DNA from: Symbiodinium natans
Lineage: Eukaryota > Sar > Dinophyceae > Suessiales > Symbiodiniaceae
Assembly: GCA_905221605.1 (NCBI GenBank)
Contig: CAJNDS010002542.1
Coordinates: 124,001 to 188,000 of the forward strand
DNA: 64,000 nt
Reading direction: 5' to 3'
In this document: in pieces, positions 51,410-61,981 of the stretch
Layout: the number at the start of each line of letters is the position of its first letter
Position numbering within the stretch: position 1 is the first letter of the stretch
The notes under the pieces: generated by a model
What the model was told of the DNA's origin: nothing
Seen by the model: only the letters and a program-made list of their open reading frames with translations
The model's database searches: none
Program-made: the position numbers and the translations under genes

Positions 51410-53150
51410 GGCCCCTCCCACAGGCCCCTCCCACCCAAGCCCCTCCCCCACCCCTTTTTCCTACCTTCCCCCTTCCCCCCTCCCACCTAAGACCTCCCAC
51501 CTTAGACCTCCCACCTAAGCCCTCCCCACTCCCACCTAGCCCCCCTCCCCCCTCCTCCCCCCTAAGACCTGCCCGAAGACCCGCCCTTTCCTCCCACCTA
51601 AAGGGCCCTCCCCACTCCCACCTAGCCCCCCCTCCCCCCTCTCCCCACCTAAAACCTCCCACCTAAGACCTCCCACCTAAGACCTCCCACCTCACCTTCG
51701 ACCTCCACCCAAGCCCTCCCCTTCCTCCCACCTGCCCTCCCCACTCCCACCTAGCCCCCCCTCCCCCTACACGTCCCACCCCTCCCCACTCCCACCTAGG
51801 CCCCCCTCCCACTCCCACCAAAGACCTCCCACCGAGACGTCCCACCTCCACCGACGTCACCACCCAAGCCCTCCCCTTCCTCCCACCTAAGGGCCCTCCC
51901 CACTCCCACCTACCCCCCCCTCCCCCCTCCTCCCCACTTAAGACCTACCTCCCACCCAAGACCTCCCACCTTTGACCTCCCCCACCTGACCTCGACCTCC
52001 CACCTAAGACCTCCCACCCAAGACCTCCCACCTAAGACCTCCCACCTAAACCACCTACCAACTCCCACCTAACCCCCTCCCACTAACCCCCCCCCTCACC
52101 TAACCCGCCCCTCTCCTCCCACCAAACTACCCCCCCCTCCCACCCACCTACCCTCCCACCACCCCCTCCCACCCACCAACTCCCACTCCCACCCAGCCCC
52201 TCCCACCTACCAACCTACCTGCCCCCTCCCACCTACCAACTCCCACCTACCCCCCCCTCCCAACCAACCAACTCCCACCTATCCCCCTCCCACCTAACCC
52301 CCCCTCCACTCCCACCTACCAACCCCTGCTCCCACCCACCTAACCCCACCCCTCCCCAAACCTCCCACCTGCACCCCCACCCCCTTCCCCAACCCCCACT
52401 CCCACCTAGGCAGGTGGGCCCTTCCCACCCTGCCCCACCACCCACCCACCCACGTAAAGCTCCGGTCCTGTGCGCGGCGTCGCTGGAGAAGCTGCACACC
52501 TAAGCAGCCTTTGTGGGAAAGGAAAGGGGAGGGGGGGGGGGGTTGGGAAGGCCTGGGCGGACAGGGGCTGGAGGGCAAGGAAGGGTTTAGGAGCTTAGGC
52601 AGGTGGGATCTTGGGTGGGAGGTCGTAGGTGGGAGGTTTTGGGTGGGAGGGAGGGGGGCCAGGTGGGAGTGGGGGGAGGGGCAAAGGTATGGCGAGGTTT
52701 TAGGTGAAAGGTCTTGGGGGTCTTTGGTGGGAGGTCTTAGGTGGGAGTTCGGTGGAAGGGGGTGGGAGGGCGAAGGGGGGGGAGGGGTGGGGAGGGGGGT
52801 GGTAGGTGAGGGGGTTGGAGGGGGTTAGGTGGGAGGGGAGGGGGGGTAGGTGGGGGGGGTAGGCGGGAGTGTGTTGCTTGGTGGGAGGGTTGAGGGGGGT
52901 AGGTGGGGAGGGGGTTAGGTGGGAGGATGGGGTGGGGGGTAGGGGGGGTAGGAGGGGGTTGTGGGGAGGGGGGTAGGTGGGGGTTGGGAGCGGTTAGATG
53001 GGAGTTGGGGGTAGGTGGGAAGTTAGGTGGGAGGGGGTTGGGCGGGAGTTTGGAGGGGGGGTGTGGGGGGGGGGGTCGGTGGGGGTAGGTGGGAGGGGGC
53101 GGGAGTGGTGGGAGGTTTGGGGGGGAGGGGGAGGGGGGGGGTGGGGGTGG
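51410..53150. repeat. C-rich to G-rich strand-switching block
   Basis: From 51,410 to about 52,450 the plus strand is almost only C, A and T, built from CCTCCCACCTAAGA-type words. From about 52,515 to 53,150 it is almost only G, A and T, built from the complement (TAGGTGGGAGG). The two halves form a very large imperfect inverted repeat around a 60-bp normal-complexity centre (52,456-52,515). The glycine- and proline-rich open frames inside are artefacts. Confidence 0.9.
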
Positions 53151-53255
53151 GGGCGTGCGCAGCGATGCCGCGGTACGGCGCGGCGTGTGTGCGATACTAC
53201 CGGTTCGGTATTCGGTGCGTTGCGGTTTGCGATATTTGTATTGTTGAAACAGCCC

Positions 53256-53315
53256 TGCTAATGAAGACCAGTTAATTCCTACTAAACTGTAGGTAAACAG
53301 AGTCCCAGGTTGACA
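53256..53315 (+). repeat. Right half of the interrupted dispersed repeat
   Basis: GCTAATGAAG..CCTACTAAACTGTAGGTAAACAGAGTCCCAGGT matches the right part of the copies at 6,980-7,065 and 43,095-43,175. Confidence 0.6.
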
Positions 53316-53845
53316 GCGCTGTGAGCCGTGCAGTTGTTTTTTTGTTCACAGGGGGGTGTTCACAGGGGGGGCGGGGGTGGGTTAGGATTGCGGCTTAGGG
53401 TTTAGGGTTTCGGATTCAGGTTTAGGGTTGTAAACCCTAAACTCTATGCCCTAAAAACCTTAAACGCCGTTATCGGCCTACCCACCCTCACCCTGCCAGT
53501 GTCAAGGACTGCCAACCTACAGGCTTTCAAGACTCAAACTTTTAAGCGCTTGAGACACTTTGGGGATTTTCCCCCAACCCTTGTATAACCTAAGTTAACC
53601 TTCAACTCCATAATGCAGAATCGCCCTTAGACCCGAAACCCTTAGGTAGGGCGTCGGGCAAGCCCCAAGTCATTCAGCCCGAGCCCTGAAGGCCGGATGG
53701 GATTCTTCCCTCTGCAGCCGCATTTTGTGGATTTCGGGCGTCAGCTACCCCTAAACCCTAAACCCCAAACCCTAAACCCCAAACCCTAAACCCCAAACCC
53801 TGAACCCTAAACCCATTCTTCTCTGCCTTGGACTTGGGAAGCGTC

Positions 53846-53950
53846 CTGTGGGACAACAGTGGGGCAGTGACTTCGTGACCATGGAAATCTGCCCGGGATG
53901 GCTCCATCTCTTCTCAGACTCATGCGAGGTTGGTGGCTCAATCAGCAAAA
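53846..53950 (+). CDS. Candidate exon, function unknown
   Basis: The frame reads GSDFVTMEICPGWLHLFSDS then CEVGGSISKT. A donor (GTTGGT) could end it at 53,928. Clear protein-like text; family unknown. Confidence 0.45.
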
Positions 53951-54421
53951 CCCGAAACCCTGAACCCTAAACCCTAAACCCTAAATCGCAAGCCAGGTCT
54001 GCAGCTGGCTAGAGCGCCATGCACTTTGATGCTGCAGTGAAGAGCTCATCAACGAAGGGATGAGAGCCATCAAAAATAGGGTTTAGGGTTGAGGTTTGGG
54101 GCCAACTCGTTTGGGATCTACTACTAATGGGCATTCTGAGTAATTAGTGTTCTGGCAGCCTTGTCGTCTCATGTCTTCATACTAAGCCTTACTAAGCCCA
54201 GCCATAGCCCAGCCACTCCCTAAACCTTCCCCAACATAGCCTCCTAGCACATCTTTCTGAACAACCCAAACCCCCAAACCCCCAAACCCCACACCCTCAA
54301 CCCCAAACCCTCAACCCTAAACCCCACACTCTCAACCCCAAACCCTAAACCCTCAACCCTAAACCCTACCCCCTCCCCCCCGCCCCCGCCACCACACACG
54401 AACGAACGATCGCCCCAAGCG

Positions 54422-54616
54422 ATGGAAGGTCTCTGCCTCGACTCCGATGCGCAGGGGTCGCCCGGCCCAGCAGCACTTGCTCGGCCCTGGGACTACAGGC
54501 ACGCTCTGGGGTTTTCCCACGAATTTGCTTATAAGAATCCCCCAAAATCGAAAAGTATTCTTCCTTACAAGGGTAATCCTTGGAATATTATGTTGCATGT
54601 TTTGGGTGGTTCTTAA
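54422..54616 (+). CDS. Weak candidate ORF
   Basis: An ATG opens MEGLCLDSDAQGSPGPAALA then RPWDYRHALGFSHEF. The second half overlaps an interspersed repeat (..TACAAGGGTAATCC..), so only the first 40 codons are plausible coding sequence. Confidence 0.3.
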   Translation: MEGLCLDSDAQGSPGPAALARPWDYRHALGFSHEFAYKNPPKSKSILPYKGNPWNIMLHVLGGS

Positions 54617-55249
54617 GCAAACCAGTAGTTTAGGGATTAGGATTTAGGGTTAAGGGTTTAGGGATGAGGGATTAGGGTTTGACCCCAATGATGCTCATGA
54701 TGCTGTCCTGGGCCCGGACCCGGGAGGCCTCCAGGACCTGATGACGGTTTAGGGTTTGGGGTTTAGGGTTTGGGGTTTAGGGTTTGGGGTTTAGGGTTAA
54801 GGGTTTGGGGTTTAGGGTTTAGGATTTGGGGTTTAGGGCTGTAGGGTTCAGGGCTTGGGCTTTAGGCTCGAGGGTTCAGGGTAGAGGGTTTCAATACACA
54901 GCTTGAGGGTTTAGGGGCTCGTAAACCCTAAAACTTAAAACCCTCAAGCCCTCGACCCTAGACCCTACACCCTAAACCCCATCCGAAGAAGCTTTCGGGC
55001 TTTCATGCTTCAGCTGAGGCTTGTCTAGGCCTCATGAAGACTTCAGGTTGCTGATGCCCAAAAGCTTGCGCTTCTTCAACGGTATACATTGTGGGAGTGG
55101 CGCTGACGCATCATTGGGCCCAAGATGGTTCGTCGCCGCAGAGGGTTTAGGGTTTTACGCCTGTTGGGTTTAGGGTTTAGGGTTTAGGGTTTACGGATTA
55201 GGGTTAGGGTTTCGGGTTTAGTGTTCTTAAACTTTGCGGACGCAAATGG

Positions 55250-55370
55250 TACAGAATGTGTATATGTTCTATGTGTAGATGTAGATGTACACGAAGATGT
55301 ATATGAATATATAGAATGAATGTATATGTATTTTTTTATTTTTATATTTATACATATGTACGCATACACT
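55250..55370 (+). repeat. AT-rich TGTATA microsatellite-like tract
   Basis: Repeated TGTATATG/GTAGATG words and a T-rich end. The tyrosine/isoleucine-rich minus-strand frame is an artefact of composition. Confidence 0.8.
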
Positions 55371-55529
55371 ACCTGGGGCCCCGGTCATTCCAAATAGGAA
55401 ATGGTGCCGAGCCCTTACATAAAACCAGGGTTCTAGGACTTAGCGTTTAGGGTTTTAGGATCTAGGGTTTAGGGGTTAGGTAGGGCTTAGGGCCTCAGGG
55501 AAACGTGGGTATTCGGCCCTTGGTCAGCG

Positions 55530-55590
55530 ATGCTGCGCGTCCGCCAGCTTTCCGGCGAGGAGGTCTTCCAGATGCGCCTGGAGGAGTTTC
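55530..55590 (+). CDS. First exon of ubiquitin-like/ankyrin gene
   Basis: The ATG at 55,530 gives MLRVRQLSGEEVFQMRLEEF. The expected continuation (SxVRxLKxxL) is found at 56,122, so the exon must end near 55,590 at a donor that is not an obvious GT. Confidence 0.6.
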
Positions 55591-58500
55591 CATCTTTTTA
55601 ACTGCTAGGGTTTAGGGTTTAGGGTTTAGGGTTAAGGGGGGTGCAGAATTTGCAAAATTTGGGGGCTTTTCGTGCTTCTGGGCTTCGGGTGTAGGGCGCG
55701 GGGTTTGTTAAGCTTAGCGCTATTCTTCAGGGTCCAGGGGTCTAGGGCCTTAGCATCCAAGGTTTGATACCCAAGATGCCCAAACACTGGTCCAGAAGTC
55801 CCGGCAAAGGGTGCTTTGGAGCTTCATTAGTCCTCAAGCTAAGGTAGCAAGTAGGGACTAAGTAGGGTATCTGTGGCTTCCCTACCTATTGAGTACCCAT
55901 GAACCTGCATAGCATGCACCTGATCCCTCCAGATCTTCCTCCTTCCTGCCTGCTTCGGGGTCAGCTCAGGGACCTTAAAGGGGGCATTGAAGGTACCTTA
56001 ACAGGGGACCTGGGGGGGGGGGGGGGGGGAGGGCGTCTGGGTGAGCCTGGCAGTCCTACGCCCCAAATTAAGGAAACCCTCACTGCAAGGAGTTCTGCCG
56101 CCTGGCGGACCAGAAGAGTAGCCCAGTGCGCTTTCTGAAGCGACAGCTGCAAACCGTGCGACTGGGACCACATGAGTCCCACCTCGTGGGAGGGGAGGGT
56201 TCTAGGGTTTCGGGATTTAGGGTTCGGGGGCCGTTAGGTGCTCAGGCTACGGGATTGTAGGATCATAACATGATATTATGCTTTGTACCTCCAGCTGCTT
56301 ATAGGTATCGGGTTCGTAGGGAGACACTGGCAATCTACATGGTGGGGGGCTTTCTTCGGGTGGCGAAGGGTTTGTGCGAGAGCGAACCCTCCACCATAGG
56401 CCCAAACCAAAACCCTAAACCCTAACCCCCCCCCCCCCAAAAACTCTAGACATCTGCAAACTCTAGAGCTCTAACACCTGAACAGCCCGAAGCCCTAAAC
56501 CCGAGTGCCGACATACACCCTCCTTTAGTGTGTGGCAGGTTAAGGTTTCCCAAAAATTGTGTGGTTTAAGGGTTAGATTTTAGGGTTCGGGTTTAAAGGT
56601 TTCATTGTTTACTGTTCAGTGTTATGGTGTGGGATGTTCCCCCTTAAACTAACAGTCTTGAATAGGGATTATAGTACTCCCTACCATAATCCCTATTCAG
56701 AACTGTTAGTATAAGGGGGAATATCCCAAGTTAAGAGACCCACAGATCGAGCTCCGTAAGATCGCCATACTTGGAGGTTCATGGTGCTTCGTAACCCACG
56801 TATAACTGCACTTAGAACCCAACTAAAACCCTATCAGGGCACTTACGGGGCTTAGAAGTGGGTTATAACCCTAAACCCAAAAACCCTAAACCCTAAACCC
56901 TATAAACCCGAACACCTAACCCCTAAACCCAAATGCAAAACCCTCAGCCCTAAGCCGAAATCCTAAGGCCTAGGGCCTAAGGCCCAAAGCCTATACCCAA
57001 TCCTAAACCCTTAACCCTAAACCCTAAGCCCGAAACTCACTTGGGAGGGTGGGGGGTGGGGCCGGCAAGGTGCGGCGTTCCCCGCTTCCGACAGCGCCTG
57101 CTCTTGGATGACGGGGCTCATCTCGATGAGGTACCGGCGATGTCACATGGTTTCGGGGGTTTAGAGTCTTTAGGGTTTCAGGTTTGGGATTTCAGGTTTT
57201 GGGTTTAGGGTTTCTGTTCTGATCTGGATTCAATCCACAATCCGATTGTGGAGTGGGTCTCGTGACGCTCTCTCGAATTCGTCCGGCTGGCCTATACGAG
57301 GTTGAGGGCTCGGTTATAACGTTCATGACGCAACCCAGAGGTAGATTCCGTTCGGCATTTGGCCTCGGGTTGCGTAGGTTTAGCGTTTAGGGTTTCGGGT
57401 TTAGGGTTTCGGGTTTACGGTGTATTTAGGGCCCCTAAACATGCTAAGCCCTTGATACAATCTGAGGCTTAACACCGGGGCTTAGGAGGTGCAATTATAT
57501 GTTTCAGGAGTTTAAGGTGCTTAAGGGCTTCAAGGGGCTTTGGTTCAGGGTTGCCGAGTTAAGAGCTTTCAAAGGTCGTGCAGGGTTTCGCCTTTAAGGG
57601 GATCACCTTCGCAAAGCCCCATTTGCAGATTGCGTGGCGCACGCATCCAGACCCTGCAAGTCTATAAACCCTTGTGAACTACATAGACCTAAACCCCCAA
57701 AACGTGCACCCTAAACCCTAACCCCCTAAACCCTAAACCCTAGCTAAGACCCTAACCCCAAACTGCCCTTTCGGGCTCGTCGGCCACTTGGGGGTTGAGT
57801 TCTTTGTGGTGCTGCATTGTAACTTCAGATCTTTAGCCTTTTTGGGCTTATTGGGTTTCTTAACAAGGCAGCTAAACATTTAATTTATAGCTACCCTCCT
57901 AAGTGCAGCCAAGAGTTTTTGAGGTGGACACAGCAATAGGCCTAGCGTCTTGAGGTTGATAATGCTGAGGGCTTAGAGTTTAGGGTTGTTCAGGGTGTAT
58001 CTAAGAAAATTCAACATACCCCTTGGGAACACGCTTAAAATAAGTTAAGAGGTATGGTAATATCCTCTCTTAGACTCCCTTATAATTTCGTTTTATGGGT
58101 TAAGGGTTATGGGTTTGGGGTGTGGTGAATCAGTCTTAGAGTTTAGGGCTAAGGTTCAGGGTATTGCTTTGGGATAATTTTGAATTTTCCTTCTTTCCCT
58201 TATAAGGGAACCTATTCCTAAATAATTTTCAAAGGGCTTTAAAGCAACACCCAGTTTTAGAGTTTTAGGGGTTAGGGCTTCAAGCTTTAGGGGTTTAGGG
58301 TTGCGGGGTGTAGGGCTTAGGTGGGTCCAGCGTTCTTTGGGACTTAACCCTAAACCCTAAACCCTAAACCCTAAACCCTAAACCCTAAACCCTAAACCCT
58401 AAACCCTAAACCCTAAACCCTAAACCTTAGGGTTGAGCTGTGGGAGTCGCTGATGGGAGCCCGTGTGTAGGACATGGGCATTGGGTCACCAATGGAGCTG

Positions 58501-61500
58501 CAGCTGGTGGTGCTGCTTGGCTGGGTTTAGGGTTTAGGGTTTCTAGGGTGTCTAGGGTTTACAGGGTTTAGCGGTTTAGGGTTTCTGGGGTTTTTAGGGT
58601 TTTGAGGGTTTTTAGGGTTTTTTAGGGTTTTTAGGGTTCTTGGGGTTTTTAGGGTTTTTAGGGTTTATAGGGTTTATAGGGTTTAGGGTTTAGGGTCCTG
58701 AAACTGTTAACACACTAAACCCGAAGTCACGAAAGCTAGCCTCCGAAGGCTAGCTGAGTCCCTGATCAACCGGAAGTTTGCGCGGGGATCGGGGCCAAAC
58801 CTGGCCTGCTTTTTACAAGCCAGACTGTCGGCTATTTCGGGATTTTGGGGAGCCCTAAACCCTGAACCCTGAACGCTAAACCCTAAACCCTAGAGTGCTT
58901 ACAAGGTTGAGGCGTTGGGCGCCAGGGTTCGGGGGAGAAACCGGACCCCAATGATGCTCACGATGCTGCCCTTGGCCTGGGCCCAAAAAACCTTCAGGAT
59001 TCCAATGATCCTCATGCCGGTTTAGGGTTTAGGGTTTAGGGGTTCAGGTTTAGGAGTTGTTTAGGAGTTAGGGTTTAGGAGTTAGGGTTTTGGATTTGGG
59101 GTTTAGGGCTACGCGCTCTGGTCTCAGTCCCTCATCCCAAGTCCAGACCTTAAGCCCTGAGCCTTGAACCCTAAGCCCCGAACCCTGAAGCCCTAAACCC
59201 GAAACCCCAAACCCTAAACCCTAAACCCGAAACCCCAAACCCTAAACCCTAAACCCGAAATCCTAAACCCTAAGCCCTGAAGCCCGAAACCCACTGAGTC
59301 TTCAGCAGAGGCTCAACTTCGCTGGGACCAAGGGCAGGGATGCAGACGAACTGGCACCTCGACGTGGGCGATTGGGGGGTCAGGGATTTAGGGTTTAGGG
59401 TTTAAGTTGAAGGTTTCGGGATTTATTGCTTAGGGTTGTTGCTTGGAGGTTCATGGGTGCTTACAAGTGGGGTTATAATTAAGTAGGGTAGCTCTGGTTC
59501 GACCCTTGGTTAGGGTACTTGTAAGTACCTTCTGGGGGTCTTCGGGATTAAGAACTCGCTTCTGACTCTTTTTGCTTCGGTCATTTCTTGGTAGGCAGCC
59601 TTAATGCATGTCGTTGTTCCGTCATTTGAAGTTTCATGGACAGCACTTGTACGAATGCCCGACATCGCACTTTAGGCTCACCTGCGTACATGTCCATAAA
59701 AGAGAAAGATGCAGCAATATTTTCGAGCATTATACAGATACCTTTATAGGATCACCAAAAGGGACTAAACTCTGTCACACCGAACTTTAAAGTTAAGCTG
59801 CAGAATGGCTTTGGGTTTCGGCTCTAAACCGGGAGCCGCAAACCCGAAACCCTACACCCCCCAAAAGCCCAAAAGGTTCAGGCGGTGTACCTGGACAAGG
59901 TGGCGCGAGTGGAGTCCATCCTTTCTCGTCCACAGGAGTTTTCGCTGGGAGTGTTTAACTCATGGCTTGCGATTTCGATGTTTTTTTTGTTTGGCTTCTT
60001 TTGTGGGTTCGGGGTTTAGGGTTTAGTGGGGAGTGAGGGATGTTTACAGGGCTCTTAAGAGAGGGTCCAAGGGGCGTGCGTAACCCGATCTTCCCTACTG
60101 TGCTCATCAGAACGGCTTCCCTAAGGTTCCCTAGCAACCTCATCCCCCTCTCGGGTTAGGCCCTTCGGGAGAGTGTTGTTGGTTTTTCCCTTTCCGGGGG
60201 GGGGGGGAGTTGGGGAGTGGGGAGTGGGGCACCCTATACCCTGATACCCTAACCCATATCAGAGCATGAGCTTCCCTGCACTGAGTTAGATGTGAGAGGA
60301 CAGTTCAAGAAAAATAAGGAAAGTATGAGGAATAGAGGGTTTCAGATGGTTCTGGCCTGAGGGTGTAGTTCAAAATAAGAGCAGGTCAACAGATAGCTAC
60401 AGCAAACGCCTCGTTGTCCTTATGTTCACAAGAAGAAGTATATGCCACAATTCCGCAAGGAAGGAGGCTTCGGCTCGCATTGGCTTTGTCAGTCACTCGG
60501 ACGGTTTCGAAGCATCCACTTGGAGACTGAACTTCAGAATAAATTTCTACTTGGTAACATTAGCGATTCTGTCTGTGGAAGCGCCTTGACATGGCAAAAG
60601 CCTGCAGTGGATTAGGGTACTCGAGCTGACTAATCAGGGGAGCCCTGGGCGCCACATAGCCGGCCTTTAGAAACATTCTATACTGTCGGCCCTTGAGATC
60701 CGTATGGATCCTCTGTACAATCTTCGCTGCATGAGGCAACTGCGGCCGGAAAAACACTGCTGGTACTTTACAAGGCACTCCAACGAACTTCAAGGCTGCC
60801 ATGTTCTGGATATTCTAAAGGCTTTTGCAATGATCAAAAAGAGAGCGCACAACATGCGCAAACGTGACGAGCTGACTCGTCAAAGCTTGGCGATGCAACA
60901 CTAGCTGCGGGGTATTGAGTTTCGTGGACCCAAAGGGCCTTGACCTTAACACCCCTACACCCACCCGGTCTAACCTCATCAGACCAAGCGGCCAGATTCA
61001 GTGGAACCAACCACCCAGTCTGGCCGGTAAAGGCATAATACATCTCCAGCAATGAGAACCCTCCCGGGTCCCAAACCCACTCGACGGAACAAAACCACTC
61101 AAACAAGAGCGGCCCGAACGGTGCGCAGAGCAAAAAGCGATGCCAAACAGGCTCGCAGTCGCTGCCAGGGATCCCAGCATCACAAAGCATCATTCCAAGC
61201 GCTTGCATTTTGAGTTGTAGCATATCCTCAGGAACGGGGCTTAGGGTTTCGGGTTTAATTAGGGTCTAGGGTTGAGGGTGATTTTGAAAGGGTTCTACCT
61301 TGGACCCTGACCGGTCGTACTCAGTATGAAGCCCTTCTAGGGCTCAACCTCAGGGGTACGAATCTGGACCATAAACCTTGGGATTTTAGCCCCCTGATAA
61401 TAGTACCCCCTACTATAATCCCAATGAAGGAGTCTGTTAGTATAAGGGGGAACATCCCAACATAAATCCCCAGAAACCCTGTGCCCCACGCGCCGCGGAG

Positions 61501-61598
61501 GATCCAAACAAGCCCTCGCAGGGCCGGACGCCACTCATGGCCGCCGTCAGCACCGGCTCCCTACACGTGGTAGCCGTTCTCCTGGAGGCCGGAGTTGA
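55530..61598 (+). CDS. Ubiquitin-like / ankyrin repeat gene, multi-exon
   Basis: Five separated islands match, in order, an N-terminal architecture I associate with dinoflagellate ankyrin proteins. Exon 55,530 opens MLRVRQLSGEEVFQMRLEEF. Exon 56,122 reads PVRFLKRQLQTVRLGP. Exon 57,095-57,130 is exactly 12 codons, RLLLDDGAHLDE, between TTCCGACAG and GTACCG. Exon 58,471 reads GSPMELQLVVLLGW. Exon 61,522 reads GRTPLMAAVSTGSLHVVAVL then LEAGVE, a canonical ankyrin repeat. The first four correspond to a ubiquitin-like fold (expected ..LKxxLxxLxGLPxRFRQRLLxxGxxLDD..SPMDLQLVLL). Introns are 0.5-3 kb of telomere-like filler. Only one ankyrin repeat is visible before the DUF3556-like gene, so the 3' part is lost, hidden or out of order. 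Confidence 0.6.
56009..56029 (+). repeat. Poly-G tract
   Basis: About 20 uninterrupted G residues, 90 bp before the second exon. Confidence 0.95.
56122..56187 (+). CDS. Second exon of ubiquitin-like/ankyrin gene
   Basis: The frame reads PVRFLKRQLQTVRLGPHESH, matching the helix of the ubiquitin-like fold (VRxLKxxLxxLxGLP). The acceptor is probably the AG at 56,120-56,121. Confidence 0.5.
56631..56727. mobile_element. Complete MITE-like hairpin, GGGATGTTCCCC family
   Basis: The 42-bp left arm (56,631-56,672, GGGATGTTCCCCCTTAAAC..) and the 42-bp right arm (56,686-56,727) are inverted copies with about four mismatches around a 13-bp loop. Related pieces are at 9,116, 17,509 and 61,379. No coding capacity, so presumably non-autonomous. 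Confidence 0.85.
56768..56875. mobile_element. Hairpin repeat, 'GAGGTTCATGGGTAC' family
   Basis: It starts ACTTGGAGGTTCATGGTGCT and contains the internal words GGGCACTTACGGGGCTTAGAAGTGGGTTATAAC seen in other copies (for example 48,130-48,165). The right end is less well kept. Confidence 0.6.
57095..57130 (+). CDS. Third exon of ubiquitin-like/ankyrin gene
   Basis: Twelve in-phase codons, RLLLDDGAHLDE, between CGCTTCCGACAG and GTACCG. This matches the RLLxDGxxLDD segment that follows the LPPRFRQ motif in the expected architecture. Confidence 0.6.
57601..57659 (+). CDS. Candidate exon, function unknown
   Basis: The frame reads ITFAKPHLQIAWRTHPDPA before a GTCTAT border. Its relation to the ankyrin gene is unclear. 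Confidence 0.35.
58346..58430 (+). repeat. CCCTAAA array
   Basis: Twelve perfect heptamers, ending CCTTAGGG, 40 bp before the exon at 58,471. Confidence 0.97.
58471..58522 (+). CDS. Fourth exon of ubiquitin-like/ankyrin gene
   Basis: After CCGTGTGTAG the frame reads DMGIGSPMELQLVVLLGW, equal in pattern to the 'SPMDLQLVLL' strand that closes the ubiquitin-like fold. TTTAGGG filler follows immediately. Confidence 0.55.
59306..59375 (+). CDS. Candidate exon, function unknown
   Basis: The frame reads LQQRLNFAGTKGRDADELAP. Charged and protein-like. Function unknown. Confidence 0.4.
59440..59530. mobile_element. Hairpin repeat, 'GAGGTTCATGGGTAC' family
   Basis: It starts CTTGGAGGTTCATGGGTGCT with GTGGGGTTATAA. 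The right arm is eroded. Confidence 0.55.
59540..59800 (+). other. Repeat-free island, unassigned
   Basis: A frame opens at 59,608 with MSLFRHLKFHGQHLYECPTS and runs 60 codons. Composition is not decisive, and no family or splice evidence was found. Confidence 0.2.
59882..59953 (+). CDS. Candidate internal exon, function unknown
   Basis: After GGTTCAG the frame reads AVYLDKVARVESILSRPQEF then SLGV. An amphipathic helix is likely. Family unknown. Confidence 0.45.
60370..61225 (-). pseudogene. Possible retroelement remnant, minus strand
   Basis: About 850 bp lacks telomere-like words. The minus strand has an open frame 61,223-60,834 (including PVWHRFLLCAPFGPLLFEWF and FTGQTGWLVPLNLAAWS) and another, in a different frame, at 60,802-60,560 (including IVQRIHTDLKGRQYRMFLKA). 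The change of frame suggests a frameshifted remnant. The text vaguely recalls the C-terminal parts of dinoflagellate non-LTR retroelements, but I have no diagnostic motif. Confidence 0.3.
61379..61457. mobile_element. MITE-like hairpin family copy
   Basis: The right arm TCTGTTAGTATAAGGGGGAACATCCC-type sequence is intact. The left arm (GGGATTTTAGCCCCC) is degraded. Family as at 56,631. Confidence 0.65.
61522..61598 (+). CDS. Ankyrin repeat exon
   Basis: After GCCCTCGCAG the frame reads GRTPLMAAVSTGSLHVVAVL then LEAGVE, matching the ankyrin consensus GxTPLxxAAxxGxxxVVxxLLxxGAx. Confidence 0.6.
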
Positions 61599-61981
61599 AA
61601 GGTTTCGGGGTCCAGGGTCGAGTTGTTGCGTGAAAAGTTGTAGAGGCTTTTGGGGTTTCAGGTTTAGGGGTTAAAGGTTCAGGGTCAAGGGCTAAGTTTT
61701 AGATAGGCTTAAAGTTTAGGGGGACAGGTGTAGGGAGCAGAGTTAGGCTGGTAGGGCTTGAGCCCAGTAGGCCTTCAGCTGAGTCTTGTTGAGGTAAAAG
61801 GTCTTCTCCCTAGGGTTTTTTCCAGAGTGGCTTGGGGGATATCTTCTGTATACGTCGACATGATGCCGTGATGTCTCTTGCGGAGTCTCTGCTCGCGTTG
61901 CATGTTTCGGGCTCCGTCCTGGGGAGGCCTTTTTGCATTTTCAGGGTAGCGGCAGGTGCTGCTTCTTCTAGAGTTTTTGCG

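Noticed and set aside
51306-53275. Glycine-, proline- and tryptophan-rich open frames
   Set aside because: They follow from the purine/pyrimidine strand bias of the low-complexity block.
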